In this document: positions 17,631-26,023 of the stretch, piece after piece
How the letters are laid out: each line of letters opens with the position of its first letter
How positions within the stretch are numbered: the stretch's first letter is position 1
The notes under the pieces: generated by a model
Told to the model about the DNA's origin: nothing
Databases searched by the model: none
What the model saw: the letters and a program-made list of their open reading frames with translations, nothing else
Program-made: the position numbers and the translations under genes
Source of the DNA: Mycobacterium decipiens
GTDB lineage: Bacteria; Actinomycetota; Actinomycetes; Mycobacteriales; Mycobacteriaceae
Length of the DNA stretch: 64,000 bases
Reading direction: 5' to 3'
NCBI RefSeq assembly: GCF_963853665.1
Contig: NZ_OY970459.1
Location: 3,658,001-3,722,000, forward strand

Positions 17631-19093
17631 CCGCCGATCCGCTAGCCGACGGAATCCCGTTCGGGACCAAACTCCACGAGCTCGCTCGACGCCGGACCGA
17701 CTCGCCAGCCTTGACCACGGTTGCCCCCGACGGCACCGCCCAATCGGTTACCTTCGGTCAGCTCGATGCCGGTGCCAATCAATGGGGACGAGCGCTGGCC
17801 GCCAGCGGCGCCGAAACGGGTTCCTATGTGGCCCTTCCGATCCCGAATTCGCAACACCTGGTGCTGGCCACGCTGGGATGCTGGAAGATCGGCGCGGTTC
17901 CCATTCCCATGCACTGGGATCTGCCCGAGTGGGAGCGAAATCGGGTGCTTGCGGTAGTCAACCCCGCCGTGGTCGTCGACGACCAGCACCGGTGGAAGCT
18001 GGCTGCCCGCGCCGCCGACGAGTCCGAAAGCCCGCTGTTCACCGCAATTTCCCCGATGGCCAACGGAATATGCAGCAGCGGATCGACCGGCGTACCCAAG
18101 GTGATTCTCAACCTGGCACCGTCGGTTTGGATACCCCAGCACGGCGAGCCATTCTTGGCGGCCTGGGCACCGGTCGCCCAGCCGCAGACCATCATGGTGC
18201 CCGCGCCGATGTACCACACCAATGGTTTCGCCACCTTCTTGTTCTTGCTGGCCGGTGACCATCTGGTGGTACTCGAAAAGTTCGACGCGGCACTGGTTGT
18301 GGACGTGATCGAGCGGTATCGGATCACCAACTTCACGGCCACGCCCACGATGCTCAAGCGCATCGCGGCCTTGCCCGACATTCGCCAGCGGGACTTGTCC
18401 AGCATCGTCTTCATCCTGCAGGGCGCAGCGGTGATGCCACCCTCGCTGCTGCAGACCTGGTTTGAGCTGCTCAGCCCGGAGCAGATCGTGACGGCCTACG
18501 GCATGACCGAGAATCTTGGACTGACCGCGTTGCGCGGCGACGAGTGGTTGGCGCATCCGGGCAGCGTCGGACGCGCGTTCCGCGACACCGAGATCCGGAT
18601 TCTGGACGCCGAGAAGAGGCCACTGGGCCCCGGCGAAGACGGCGACGTCTACCTGCGCGCGCCGATGAGTGCCGGATACCGCTATCTGGGTGTGGCGGCG
18701 CCGCTGCCGTGCACCGAGGACGGGTTTCGTTCCGCCGGCGATATCGGCCACCTGGACGCCGACGGCTACCTCTACATCATCGACCGCCACGCCGACATGA
18801 TCGTCACCGGCGGCGCCAATGTCTTTCCGGCGGAAGTGGAGTCCGCGCTCGCCGGGCACCCTGAGATCGCCGATGTCGTGGTCATCGGCATTGCGGACCC
18901 GGACTGGGGCCGCCGGGTGCATGCCGTGGTACAAGTCGCGGCGCCACTGACCGAGCAGCAGGTGATCGACTACGCCAAGAGCCGGCTTGCCCCGTACAAG
19001 GTCCCCAAGACGGTGGAGTTCGTCGACGCGATTCCGCGCACCGCGGCTACCAAGGTCAACCGTTCGGCGATGATCGCGGCCCGGGGCGGGTGA
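17627..19093 (+). CDS. Acyl-CoA synthetase (AMP-binding)
   Basis: A 488-residue ANL enzyme starting at GTG 17627, overlapping the previous stop by 4 bases. Motifs: ICSSGSTGVPKVI P-loop, TAYGMTENLGL, SAGDIGHLD, and IIDRHADMIVTGGANVFPAEVE hinge; the C-terminal catalytic lysine lies in RTAATKVNR. Its place at the end of the dehydrogenase operon suggests it loads the acid that the two dehydrogenase pairs then oxidise. Confidence 0.9.
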   Translation: MTADPLADGIPFGTKLHELARRRTDSPALTTVAPDGTAQSVTFGQLDAGANQWGRALAASGAETGSYVALPIPNSQHLVLATLGCWKIGAVPIPMHWDLPEWERNRVLAVVNPAVVVDDQHRWKLAARAADESESPLFTAISPMANGICSSGSTGVPKVILNLAPSVWIPQHGEPFLAAWAPVAQPQTIMVPAPMYHTNGFATFLFLLAGDHLVVLEKFDAALVVDVIERYRITNFTATPTMLKRIAALPDIRQRDLSSIVFILQGAAVMPPSLLQTWFELLSPEQIVTAYGMTENLGLTALRGDEWLAHPGSVGRAFRDTEIRILDAEKRPLGPGEDGDVYLRAPMSAGYRYLGVAAPLPCTEDGFRSAGDIGHLDADGYLYIIDRHADMIVTGGANVFPAEVESALAGHPEIADVVVIGIADPDWGRRVHAVVQVAAPLTEQQVIDYAKSRLAPYKVPKTVEFVDAIPRTAATKVNRSAMIAARGG

Positions 19094-19305
19094 ACGCCGC
19101 GCCGCAACTACCCGTCAGGCCTGTGACCAGGAAATTTAATCGTCGAGTAATGGCTTCCTACCAGTGTCCGGGCAAGATTCGCAGCTGAGGGAAGGGAATC
19201 GATCACTCGGAAGGCGAAGCTGCGAAGTGGCAGCGACGCCGATGGCGGTCGACGTGGAGGCGAAGTTCAAACGATGGCACCCATCTACTAAGGAGCAGCA
19301 AAGCA

Positions 19306-19449
19306 ATGCTGAGTCCTCAGCTCCACCATCCCGATCTCGTCATCGACGCTGCCGAGGCACCCGTCGCGCGCGCCTGGATGGTTGGCGTGAGCACGTTGCT
19401 GATACGCCTTCTGAGGACTGAGTTCGAGGGAAACTCTTCTTGGCAATGA
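19306..19449 (+). CDS. Small ORF, 47 residues, with strong ribosome site
   Basis: An ATG-initiated ORF preceded by AAGGAG about ten bases upstream (19290-19295), in the 625-base gap between the catabolic operon and the biosynthetic operon. The peptide begins MLSPQLHHPDLV, has a short hydrophobic patch (WMVGVSTLLIRLL) and ends in NSSWQ. I do not recognise it. The good ribosome site argues for translation; a leader or regulatory peptide is possible. Upstream, 19094-19305 shows no other convincing feature. Confidence 0.4.
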   Translation: MLSPQLHHPDLVIDAAEAPVARAWMVGVSTLLIRLLRTEFEGNSSWQ

Positions 19450-19523
19450 CCTATACACCCTATGGGATATGGGTCAAGTGTGAAATTAACCGTTCCACAT
19501 CATATTAACGTCACAATGCGCGT

Positions 19524-19542
19524 CTATGGATACCCCGTATAG
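19524..19542. promoter_or_regulatory. Candidate operator upstream of the biosynthetic operon
   Basis: In the AT-richer stretch 19450-19596, nested inverted repeats CTAT...ATAG and ATAC-CCC-GTAT (19530-19540) lie about 60 bases upstream of the first ORF of the operon. The region must hold the operon promoter, but I could not fix a -10 box with confidence. Confidence 0.3.
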
Positions 19543-19596
19543 GTACATTGCTGTGCCCCGGCGGGAGGACAACAGCACTGGAGAAGAAAGAGTCCG

Positions 19597-19725
19597 ATGA
19601 CACAGGCCAGCAGGACGATCGCACGGTTTGGTGGCGCAACCGCACTCGGAATGTCGCTTGTAGCTGTGGCTGCGCAGATGGCGGCGGCGTTTTATGAACT
19701 GAACTGCGAAAGCCCGGCATGGTAG
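19597..19725 (+). CDS. Small hydrophobic peptide, 42 residues, leading the biosynthetic operon
   Basis: An ATG ORF preceded by a purine-rich GGAGAAGAAAGAG ribosome site, whose last codons overlap the start of the KAS III-like gene (ATGGTAG: its stop at 19723-19725, next start at 19719). The peptide has a charged start (MTQASRTIARF), a 20-residue Ala/Gly/Val/Met-rich helix that could span a membrane, and a polar tail ending NCESPAW with one cysteine. Translational coupling makes it a probable real gene. It could be a small membrane protein, a leader peptide or a precursor; I do not recognise a family. Confidence 0.55.
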   Translation: MTQASRTIARFGGATALGMSLVAVAAQMAAAFYELNCESPAW

Positions 19726-20687
19726 TGGCATACGTCGATGCATTTGTCTATTCGCTCGGTGAGCGGAAGTGCGACGTCCGCGACTCGGCGGCGGCGGGCA
19801 GGCTGGTGTCAAGCGCGGAGGATCTGGAGTCCGCTGGGTTCCGCTGGCATCATGTGTGCGAACCCTCAACCGGGCCATACGATCTGGCCAAGGCGGTGAC
19901 CACCGAGCTTGCCGATACGGTCGGTTTGGCGGATATCGACGCGATCATCTATCCCACCTGTCTTCCGGTCAATGGCAACGTGGGCAGCCCGCAGATGTGG
20001 GAGCGCACCGGCGACGTCAAGTACCTGATGGACTTCCCGGCCAGCCGGCTTCAGGCCGACTTCGCAATGGACGGTGCGGTCGTCATCGGCCTCAACCAGC
20101 AGGGCTGCACGGGAATGCTGGGAAGCATCCGGCTCGCTGCGGCGCTGCTTGCCGCGGAGACCGAATGGCAACGGGTCCTGTGCGTCACCGCGGACAGCTT
20201 CCCGGAGACGGCGCGCTACGAACAGGCGTACAACCTGATATCTGATAGCGCGGCCGCCTGCATCGTCACACGCGAGCAGCGCGGGTTTCGTTATGTCGGC
20301 GCCCATCAGATCACCAACGGCGGGCTCGTCGGAGCGGATGACGACGCGACGGTTGGCACCTTCTTCACCTACACGCATCGGGTCGTCACCGAAACCCTGA
20401 CGCGCAACGGGCTGCGGATCGACGATTTGGACTGGATTGTCACGCAGAACACCAACGACAAGGCGTGGCAGGTTCTGGCCAGGTTCCTCGGCGTGGACAT
20501 AGCCAAGGTCTGCTTCACCTCGCTCGCCGATGCCGGCCACGCGATCTCGGCCGACCAGGTGATTAACCTGGTCGAACTCATCGGATCCGGCCGGGTGCGT
20601 CCCGGCCAGCGACTAGCGCTCGTCGTGGCGGGCTCGGGTCTGACCTACCAGTGCGTCATCCTCGAAGCCACGCGGGAGTTCGCATGA
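19719..20687 (+). CDS. KAS III-like (FabH-superfamily) acyltransferase with altered triad
   Basis: A 322-residue thiolase-fold protein of the KAS III type. The nucleophile is kept (Cys130 in GLNQQGCTGML). The usual HQAN histidine is replaced by Gln243 (TQNTND), and the usual Asn of GNTS is His274 (DAGHAIS). KAS III relatives with altered triads often make ester or amide bonds or condense unusual substrates rather than start fatty-acid synthesis. First large gene of the operon, coupled to the small peptide gene and overlapping the di-iron oxygenase by ATGA. Likely condenses or transfers a carrier-bound acyl group. Confidence 0.85.
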   Translation: MVVAYVDAFVYSLGERKCDVRDSAAAGRLVSSAEDLESAGFRWHHVCEPSTGPYDLAKAVTTELADTVGLADIDAIIYPTCLPVNGNVGSPQMWERTGDVKYLMDFPASRLQADFAMDGAVVIGLNQQGCTGMLGSIRLAAALLAAETEWQRVLCVTADSFPETARYEQAYNLISDSAAACIVTREQRGFRYVGAHQITNGGLVGADDDATVGTFFTYTHRVVTETLTRNGLRIDDLDWIVTQNTNDKAWQVLARFLGVDIAKVCFTSLADAGHAISADQVINLVELIGSGRVRPGQRLALVVAGSGLTYQCVILEATREFA

Positions 20688-21601
20688 CGAACGGCGCTGT
20701 GAACTCCAGTCCACGGCGGTTGCGTGATGCCCTCGCCACCATGGGTGAGACCTCGGCCCGACTCAGCCACCTGTCCCGGAAGTCTTATCAAAATCCGTAC
20801 ACGGCGGTGGAATGGCCCGAAGCCGTACATCCGGAACGGGACTGGTTCAGCACCCCGGAGTATCTGAGTCTTTACGGCACGGCCATCTGGGACGAATTGG
20901 CCGAACCTACCCGTCGACTGCTCGCCTTCCACGAGGCGGCGAACTTCTACAGCCTGAACATCCACGGCGAGAAGTCGCTCATGCAGGGATTGGCGGCCCG
21001 CCTCTACCGCCGTGACCTGATGGACGTCGCCGACTACCTGCATCACTTCCTCGACGAGGAGAACAAGCACAGCATCTACTTCGGCGGGTTTTGCACCCGG
21101 TACGCCCAGGTGTACCGGACGCGGCAGCTCGCGCTGGATCATGAGCGGCCGCCGAGCGACGTCGAAGACTTCCTCTTCTTCGCCAAAACGATGATCTTTG
21201 AAGAGATCGTCGACCGCTACAACTGGGTCCAGGCCCGAGACACCCGACTGCATCCGATCGCCAGGTTCATCAACCACAACCACCACGTGGAGGAGGCTCG
21301 GCATCTCGTTTTCGGGCGCCGGCTGGTGACCTTGCTGTGGGAGACATGTGCTCCCTGTTGGGACGAGGCCATGATCGCCGACGTGCGCGACCAGCTGGTG
21401 CAGTTCTTCGTCGCGAGCTGGCGGGAGTACTACAACCCAGATGTCTTCGCCAATGTCGGGTTCAAAGATCCATGGCAGCTCGCCGACGACGCGTGGGGAG
21501 CCGACCAACAGCGGGAGCACCGGCGTGCGGTGTCCACCAAGTGTCTCGACTTCTTGCTGTCCAACCAGATCCTCACCGAGGAGCCAGCCGATGCGTTCTG
21601 A
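20684..21601 (+). CDS. AurF-like di-iron N-oxygenase family protein
   Basis: A 305-residue helical protein whose acidic and histidine residues fall in the AurF (p-aminobenzoate N-oxygenase) pattern: Glu96, Glu126-x2-His129, Glu174, then His200-x3-Glu204-x2-His207. AurF-type enzymes oxidise amines to hydroxylamine, nitroso or nitro groups; some act on carrier-bound amino acids. Starts at ATG 20684 (ATGA overlap). Next to an amino acid:carrier ligase, it most plausibly N-oxygenates the loaded amino acid; C-hydroxylation cannot be excluded. Confidence 0.8.
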   Translation: MTNGAVNSSPRRLRDALATMGETSARLSHLSRKSYQNPYTAVEWPEAVHPERDWFSTPEYLSLYGTAIWDELAEPTRRLLAFHEAANFYSLNIHGEKSLMQGLAARLYRRDLMDVADYLHHFLDEENKHSIYFGGFCTRYAQVYRTRQLALDHERPPSDVEDFLFFAKTMIFEEIVDRYNWVQARDTRLHPIARFINHNHHVEEARHLVFGRRLVTLLWETCAPCWDEAMIADVRDQLVQFFVASWREYYNPDVFANVGFKDPWQLADDAWGADQQREHRRAVSTKCLDFLLSNQILTEEPADAF

Positions 21602-21869
21602 ACCAGAAATCCGAGAGGCGTTGCGCCGCTGGGTGCTCGCCAAGGCGACGGGGCTGCAGCCGGTGGAACTCACCGACCAGACCCCGCTGTTCGAACAGCG
21701 CCATGTCCGCTCGGTACACGTGCCGGAGTTGCTGCTCCTACTGGAACGGTTGCGGGGCGCTCCGATCGACGTCGAGGATCTCCGTCCGGGCGACTTTCGA
21801 AACATCGACACGCTGATGCGCCGGTTCGGCGACCCGAGCCCCGCCGCGCCGCAGGGGTTGGCGACATGA
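21591..21869 (+). CDS. Carrier protein (amino-acid-accepting type)
   Basis: A 92-residue ACP-like protein. The phosphopantetheine serine is Ser41 in LFEQRHVRSVHVPELLLLLE; the canonical Asp before it is Arg. This S-x-x-V pattern, rather than DSL, is what I recall for carriers served by class II aaRS-like ligases. GAGGAG upstream sets ATG 21591; it overlaps the previous gene by 11 bases and the ligase gene by ATGA. Predicted to hold an aminoacyl thioester. Confidence 0.8.
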   Translation: MRSEPEIREALRRWVLAKATGLQPVELTDQTPLFEQRHVRSVHVPELLLLLERLRGAPIDVEDLRPGDFRNIDTLMRRFGDPSPAAPQGLAT

Positions 21870-22798
21870 GCCCGCCAACCCGGCTGGCGGCCGAGGAACG
21901 CGCCGCCGCTCTGGCCCGGCTGGGGCTCGTCTGGCAGGTTTCGGGCCAGGCCGGTTTGCGCGGACAACTGCTTGGTCTCGCCGAAGAGTGTGACCGCGCC
22001 TTGCAACGGATTAGCGCGGTGTGGCAGGCGCAGGAGGAGCGCCACCCGGCGACCCTGGCCGCGGACGTCTTGCAGCGCATTGACTATCTGGGGTCATTCC
22101 CACAACAGGCGACCTTCGCGGTCCGGCTGGATCCGCAGGAGACGAACCTCGACGAGTTTGTCGCCGGCCCGGTCGTCGACGAGGCCGGCCACGTTGCCGT
22201 GACCCGCCTATCGCCGATCCGCGAGGTCCTCACCCCGGCGGCCTGCTACCACGTGTACGCGGCCCACCAGGGTGAGACGCTCGACGGCCCGCTGTACGTG
22301 ACCACGCGCAATACCTGCTTCCGCCAAGAGACGGTCTACGAGCCGCTGCGGCGGCTGCGGAGCTTCACGATGCGGGAGATCGTGTGCTTGGCTGACAAGG
22401 CCGAGACCAGCAGCTTCGCCGAGGCGGCGCGCGAGCTGATCGGCCGGTTCGCGACGCTCATCGAGGTGCCGATCCGCTGGCAGCCCGCGACGGACTGCTT
22501 CTTCCGACCGGCGCGCAACCCAAAATACCTGTTCCAGCGCCTAGAACCGGTTAAACAAGAAGCCACGTATGGCGACGGTCTGGCCATCGGGTCGGTGAAC
22601 GTGCACCACGACCATTTCGGCGCGGGATTTGAACTGAGCTGGGCCGGCGAGCCGGCAAGCACCGCCTGTTTGGCTTTCGGCATCGAGCGATGGTTGTTCG
22701 CCATCACCGACCGGCACGGCATGGACCCGTCGTCTTGGCCCGATCTGGAAAGCGCCGCGGTGTCGGTATGTGCGGACGCGGCGGGGGTGCGCCGATGA
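21866..22798 (+). CDS. Amino acid:[carrier protein] ligase (class II aaRS-like)
   Basis: A 310-residue homologue of the seryl-tRNA-synthetase-like enzymes that activate an amino acid with ATP and load it onto a carrier protein instead of tRNA. Expected zinc ligands are present: Cys127 (CYHVY), Glu171 (MREIV), Cys268 (CLAFGIERW), matching the spacing of the Bradyrhizobium enzymes; motif 2 appears as TCFRQE (residues 150-155). The tRNA-binding arm of SerRS is absent. Directly follows its carrier (ATGA overlap). By analogy the substrate would be a small amino acid such as Gly or Ala, but the pocket was not modelled. Confidence 0.88.
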   Translation: MSPPTRLAAEERAAALARLGLVWQVSGQAGLRGQLLGLAEECDRALQRISAVWQAQEERHPATLAADVLQRIDYLGSFPQQATFAVRLDPQETNLDEFVAGPVVDEAGHVAVTRLSPIREVLTPAACYHVYAAHQGETLDGPLYVTTRNTCFRQETVYEPLRRLRSFTMREIVCLADKAETSSFAEAARELIGRFATLIEVPIRWQPATDCFFRPARNPKYLFQRLEPVKQEATYGDGLAIGSVNVHHDHFGAGFELSWAGEPASTACLAFGIERWLFAITDRHGMDPSSWPDLESAAVSVCADAAGVRR

Positions 22799-23886
22799 TC
22801 GGTACCACCGTGCTCACCGGTGCCGACGGCTACGTCGGGCACAAGATCGCCGCCGGGCTGCTCGAGCACACCGACGACCGGTTGATCCTTACGGTGCGGG
22901 CGAGCAGCCCAAGCGAGCTGTCCACCAAGCGGGCCAGGCTACAGGCGCTGCTTGGTCCGGCGCTGGATCGCCGGACCACGATCGTGCCGGCGGATCTGCG
23001 GGAGGCAGACCCGCTAGGCGACCTGGACACCAAAGGAGTAACGGCGGTGGTGCACACCGCCGCGGTCATCCGGTTCAACGTTGAGCGGGACTTGGCCCAG
23101 CGGACCAACGTCGACGGCACCGCTCGGGTCTGCGAGTTCGCGTTGCGCTGCCCCGACCTACGGCGTCTGGCGATCATCTCCACCCTCTACACGGCGGGAA
23201 AGCATCAGGGCAGGATCGCTGAGGCGCCCCTTGCCGACGCCGGGTTCGTCAACGACTACGAGTGGTCGAAGTGGGCTGCCGAACAGCACGCGCTGGCCAC
23301 CTGCGCCGATCTACCCCTGTCGATCCTGCGCCTGCCGACCATCATCGCCGACGACCTGACCGGCACGGTCACCCAGTACAACGCCTTCCACAACACGGTA
23401 AAGCTGTTCTTCTACGGGTTACTCACCGTCGTGCCGGGCGCCAAGGACACCCCGGTCAGCGTGGTCACCGCCGCGTTCGTCGCCGCCGCGATCGCCACTC
23501 TCCTCGATCCGCGCAAGCCCGGCGGTGTGTTCCACGTCTGCCCCGAGCACAAGAACAACGCGACAGTCGGCGAGCTGGTCGACACGGCGTACACGGTGTT
23601 GGAGAGCGACGAGGGATTCCGTCGACGCAGGATCCTGCGGCCGCTCTACTGCGACCCCGAGAGCTTCAAGGACCTCGTCGAGGGCGCACAGGCGCTGCGG
23701 AAGGGGCCCATCAAGGAGTCGCTGGACTCAGTGTCTTCCTTCGGCGAGCAACTCTTCCTGCCGAAGGACTTCGCCACCGACGCGCTATATGCGGCGTGGC
23801 CGGAACCCGTGGTCGAGGATCCCCTCGCTCTCGTAACTGCAACCGTTTCCCATCTCGTCGCCACCCGCTGGGGACGAAATTCTTGA
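22795..23886 (+). CDS. Thioester-reductase-like SDR (NAD_binding_4 type)
   Basis: A 363-residue extended SDR with the TGADGYVG nucleotide loop at residues 8-15, HTAA (VVHTAAVIRFN), and the active-site YEWSK. It resembles terminal reductase domains of NRPS and fatty acyl reductases, which release a carrier-bound thioester as aldehyde or alcohol. Start ATG 22795 overlaps the ligase stop. Probably releases or reduces the aminoacyl or acyl thioester; a sugar-type epimerase function is less likely in this setting. Confidence 0.8.
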   Translation: MIGTTVLTGADGYVGHKIAAGLLEHTDDRLILTVRASSPSELSTKRARLQALLGPALDRRTTIVPADLREADPLGDLDTKGVTAVVHTAAVIRFNVERDLAQRTNVDGTARVCEFALRCPDLRRLAIISTLYTAGKHQGRIAEAPLADAGFVNDYEWSKWAAEQHALATCADLPLSILRLPTIIADDLTGTVTQYNAFHNTVKLFFYGLLTVVPGAKDTPVSVVTAAFVAAAIATLLDPRKPGGVFHVCPEHKNNATVGELVDTAYTVLESDEGFRRRRILRPLYCDPESFKDLVEGAQALRKGPIKESLDSVSSFGEQLFLPKDFATDALYAAWPEPVVEDPLALVTATVSHLVATRWGRNS

Positions 23887-23902
23887 CAGCTAAGGAGATC
23901 TG

Positions 23903-24487
23903 ATGAGCCTTTCCGAAAACGACCTGTGGCTGCTCAGCTACTACCGCCACTCGGAGATCAATGCGGCCCAATTCTTCGCCCGGGTGGCGCGGTTCGTCCG
24001 CGGGCCGCTCCTGCTCGACGTGACACACCATTTCGCCGACGAGGCCAACCATGCCAACTACTGGACGAAGTGCATCGACGAGCTCGACGAACTGCCGTTG
24101 AAGACACAACGCGCATACCAGGACCAGTACATCGACGCGATCGGCTTGCCGGCAAATGTCATGGAGGTCATGGCCATCACCCAGGTGCTCGAAAAGCGGG
24201 TGATCGGCCAGTACCGCCGCCACCTGCGGTTACCGGGTATCCATCCGGCGGTCAAGCAGACGATGGAAAAAATCATGGTCGACGAGCGGTGGCATATCCA
24301 GTACGTCCGGGACGCGCTCAAGGCGATGGAGGACAAGTACGGCGCCGAGGAGATCGAGCTGACGCTGAAGCGGCATACGGCGGCGGACCAGGAGGTTTAC
24401 GCCAAGACCCTGGACGAGTACAGCGAGCGTGTCGATGCATTGACCGCTGCATACCAGGCATCCGCGCCCGCTGAAACCGCCCGATGA
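23903..24487 (+). CDS. Ferritin-like di-iron protein
   Basis: A 194-residue four-helix protein with a complete carboxylate-bridged di-iron pattern: Glu18, Glu47-x2-His50 (DEANH), Glu97, Glu128-x2-His131 (DERWH). This fits small ferritin-like oxygenases or oxidases. AAGGAG precedes ATG 23903 after a 16-base gap, the first non-overlapping junction in the operon. As the second di-iron gene of the cluster it may carry out another N- or C-oxidation. Overlaps the PPTase gene by ATGA. Confidence 0.8.
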   Translation: MSLSENDLWLLSYYRHSEINAAQFFARVARFVRGPLLLDVTHHFADEANHANYWTKCIDELDELPLKTQRAYQDQYIDAIGLPANVMEVMAITQVLEKRVIGQYRRHLRLPGIHPAVKQTMEKIMVDERWHIQYVRDALKAMEDKYGAEEIELTLKRHTAADQEVYAKTLDEYSERVDALTAAYQASAPAETAR

Positions 24488-25434
24488 TCACGCTGCTCGC
24501 CACGACAACGACTCGGCCGTTGGATGCGGCCGTGCTCACGGCCAACGAGTCTGCACGGCTCGCGTCCCTGCCCGGCGAGCAGCGACGACGGCAGTGGCTG
24601 ACCTCACGGCGCGCGTTGCGACTGCTGCTGGGTCTGGCCGGGCTACCGGCGGAGACGACGCGGTACACCTTCCCACACCCCCGAATCTCGTTGAGCCATA
24701 CCGAACGGATCGGCGCCGCGGCGGTGGTGGTCGATCCCACCCAGCTGGTGACCGGCGTCGGGATAGACGTCGAGTCGGATCGCGACGCCGATCCCCGCGC
24801 GGCCCGGTTCTTCCTCGGTGAACGAGATCGGGCCTGGCTGACCACGCTGCCCACCGCCGAACGTCGGCGTCATCAGGTCAGCCTGTGGACGGTGAAAGAG
24901 GCGCTGTTCAAGGCGGACACGAACAACGAGCGCGCGACGCTACGGGACTACGCGCTCGTCGATCCGGCCGCGGCCACCGGCCGCGCCGTCCGGAACCGGC
25001 CACCAGCAGAGCCGGTCACCGGTGGGTCCCCGATCTTCGGCTACACCCGCACCAGACTGCCGGGCACCGGGGAGCACCTCTGCATGGCGGTGGCGTTCCA
25101 TCGCCCGACAACCCGATCAACGGATGCACCGACGCATTCAATACCGAGGAGAAACATGTCCACACCCGAAATCACGTTCGACGAGGTCGCCGAGCGCATC
25201 AGTGCCACCCTTTCCATCCCGCTGGCCAAGCTCACGCCGACGACCACCCTGGCGGACCTCGCCGCCGACAGCTTCATGCTCGTCGAGGCGGTCGTCGACC
25301 TGCAGGAGGAGTTCGACACCATGTTCACCCAGACACAGCTTCGCGAGGTCACCAATCTCGGCGAGCTGGTTGAGCTGTTGCAGCGGACGAAGCTGACGCC
25401 AGAAACACAACCGCACAAGGTGATCGGCCAGTGA
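24484..25434 (+). CDS. Sfp-type phosphopantetheinyl transferase fused in frame to an acyl carrier protein
   Basis: One open frame of 316 residues without a stop between two domains. Residues 1-224: 4'-phosphopantetheinyl transferase with GIDVE at 93-97 (metal ligands Asp95, Glu97) and WTVKEALFKA at 135-144. Residues 225-316: carrier protein with DSFMLVE, Ser263. GAGGAG followed by ATG at 25156 (residue 225) would also give a free 92-residue carrier, so both a fusion and a stand-alone ACP may be made. The enzyme would arm its own ACP and the 21591 carrier. Confidence 0.85.
   Translation: MITLLATTTTRPLDAAVLTANESARLASLPGEQRRRQWLTSRRALRLLLGLAGLPAETTRYTFPHPRISLSHTERIGAAAVVVDPTQLVTGVGIDVESDRDADPRAARFFLGERDRAWLTTLPTAERRRHQVSLWTVKEALFKADTNNERATLRDYALVDPAAATGRAVRNRPPAEPVTGGSPIFGYTRTRLPGTGEHLCMAVAFHRPTTRSTDAPTHSIPRRNMSTPEITFDEVAERISATLSIPLAKLTPTTTLADLAADSFMLVEAVVDLQEEFDTMFTQTQLREVTNLGELVELLQRTKLTPETQPHKVIGQ
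25156..25434 (+). CDS. Acyl carrier protein from internal start (alternative product)
   Basis: The 3' third of the preceding frame, read from ATG 25156, which has a better ribosome site (CCGAGGAGAAAC) than most genes in the operon. The product is a 92-residue ACP with the canonical DSF motif at residues 38-40. It is the likely partner of the fatty-acyl-AMP ligase two genes downstream, while the 21591 carrier lacks the DSL aspartate and probably serves the amino acid ligase. Whether it is made separately cannot be decided from the sequence. Confidence 0.65.
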   Translation: MSTPEITFDEVAERISATLSIPLAKLTPTTTLADLAADSFMLVEAVVDLQEEFDTMFTQTQLREVTNLGELVELLQRTKLTPETQPHKVIGQ

Positions 25435-26023
25435 TGGAGACACCCATCCTTGTTCTGTATGTCCTGAACTTCCTGGTGGTCACCCTGTTGCCCAGAATCT
25501 TCTTCCGGAAGGACGGCACCTTCAACCTGAGATGGTGGTTGACCGCGCTGCCGTTCGGGCTGTGCCCGGCGGCGCTCGTGGTGGCGCAGGCAGCCGAGCT
25601 CACCCCGTACCGGCCGCGGAGCTGGGATGCTCCCTCGGAGGTGCTCGCCGTGCTGTTCGTGGCGGGCTCGCTTTGCCTGCTGTTTTACACCCTGGGCACG
25701 CACCGCGTCCCGATTTCACTGTGGCACCAGAGCAACGACGCCCCGCGCCACATTGTGACGGCGGGTGCCTACCGCCGGATACGGCACCCCTTCTACACGT
25801 CGTTCCTGCTTGCCTTCGCCGGCGCGGTGGTGTTCTTCCCCTACTGGACAACCATCGCGCTGGCGATCTACGTCGGCGTGGTCCTGAATGTGACGGCCGC
25901 CAGCGAGGAACGCAAACTCGTCGGCTCGGCTTACGGGGCCGAGTACGCGCAATACCTGGCCCGGACCGGCCGCTTCGTGCCTCGACTCAGGAAACCCCGT
26001 GCCCCCATCTCGGAGGTAACCAC

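Noticed and set aside
19164..19421. 85-codon ORF in the gap before the biosynthetic operon
   Set aside because: Arg/Ser-rich, no ribosome site, overlaps the better-supported 19306 ORF in another frame.
22690..22794. Upstream extension of the thioester-reductase-like SDR
   Set aside because: Lies inside the amino acid ligase gene; the Rossmann start TGADGYVG follows closely after ATG 22795.
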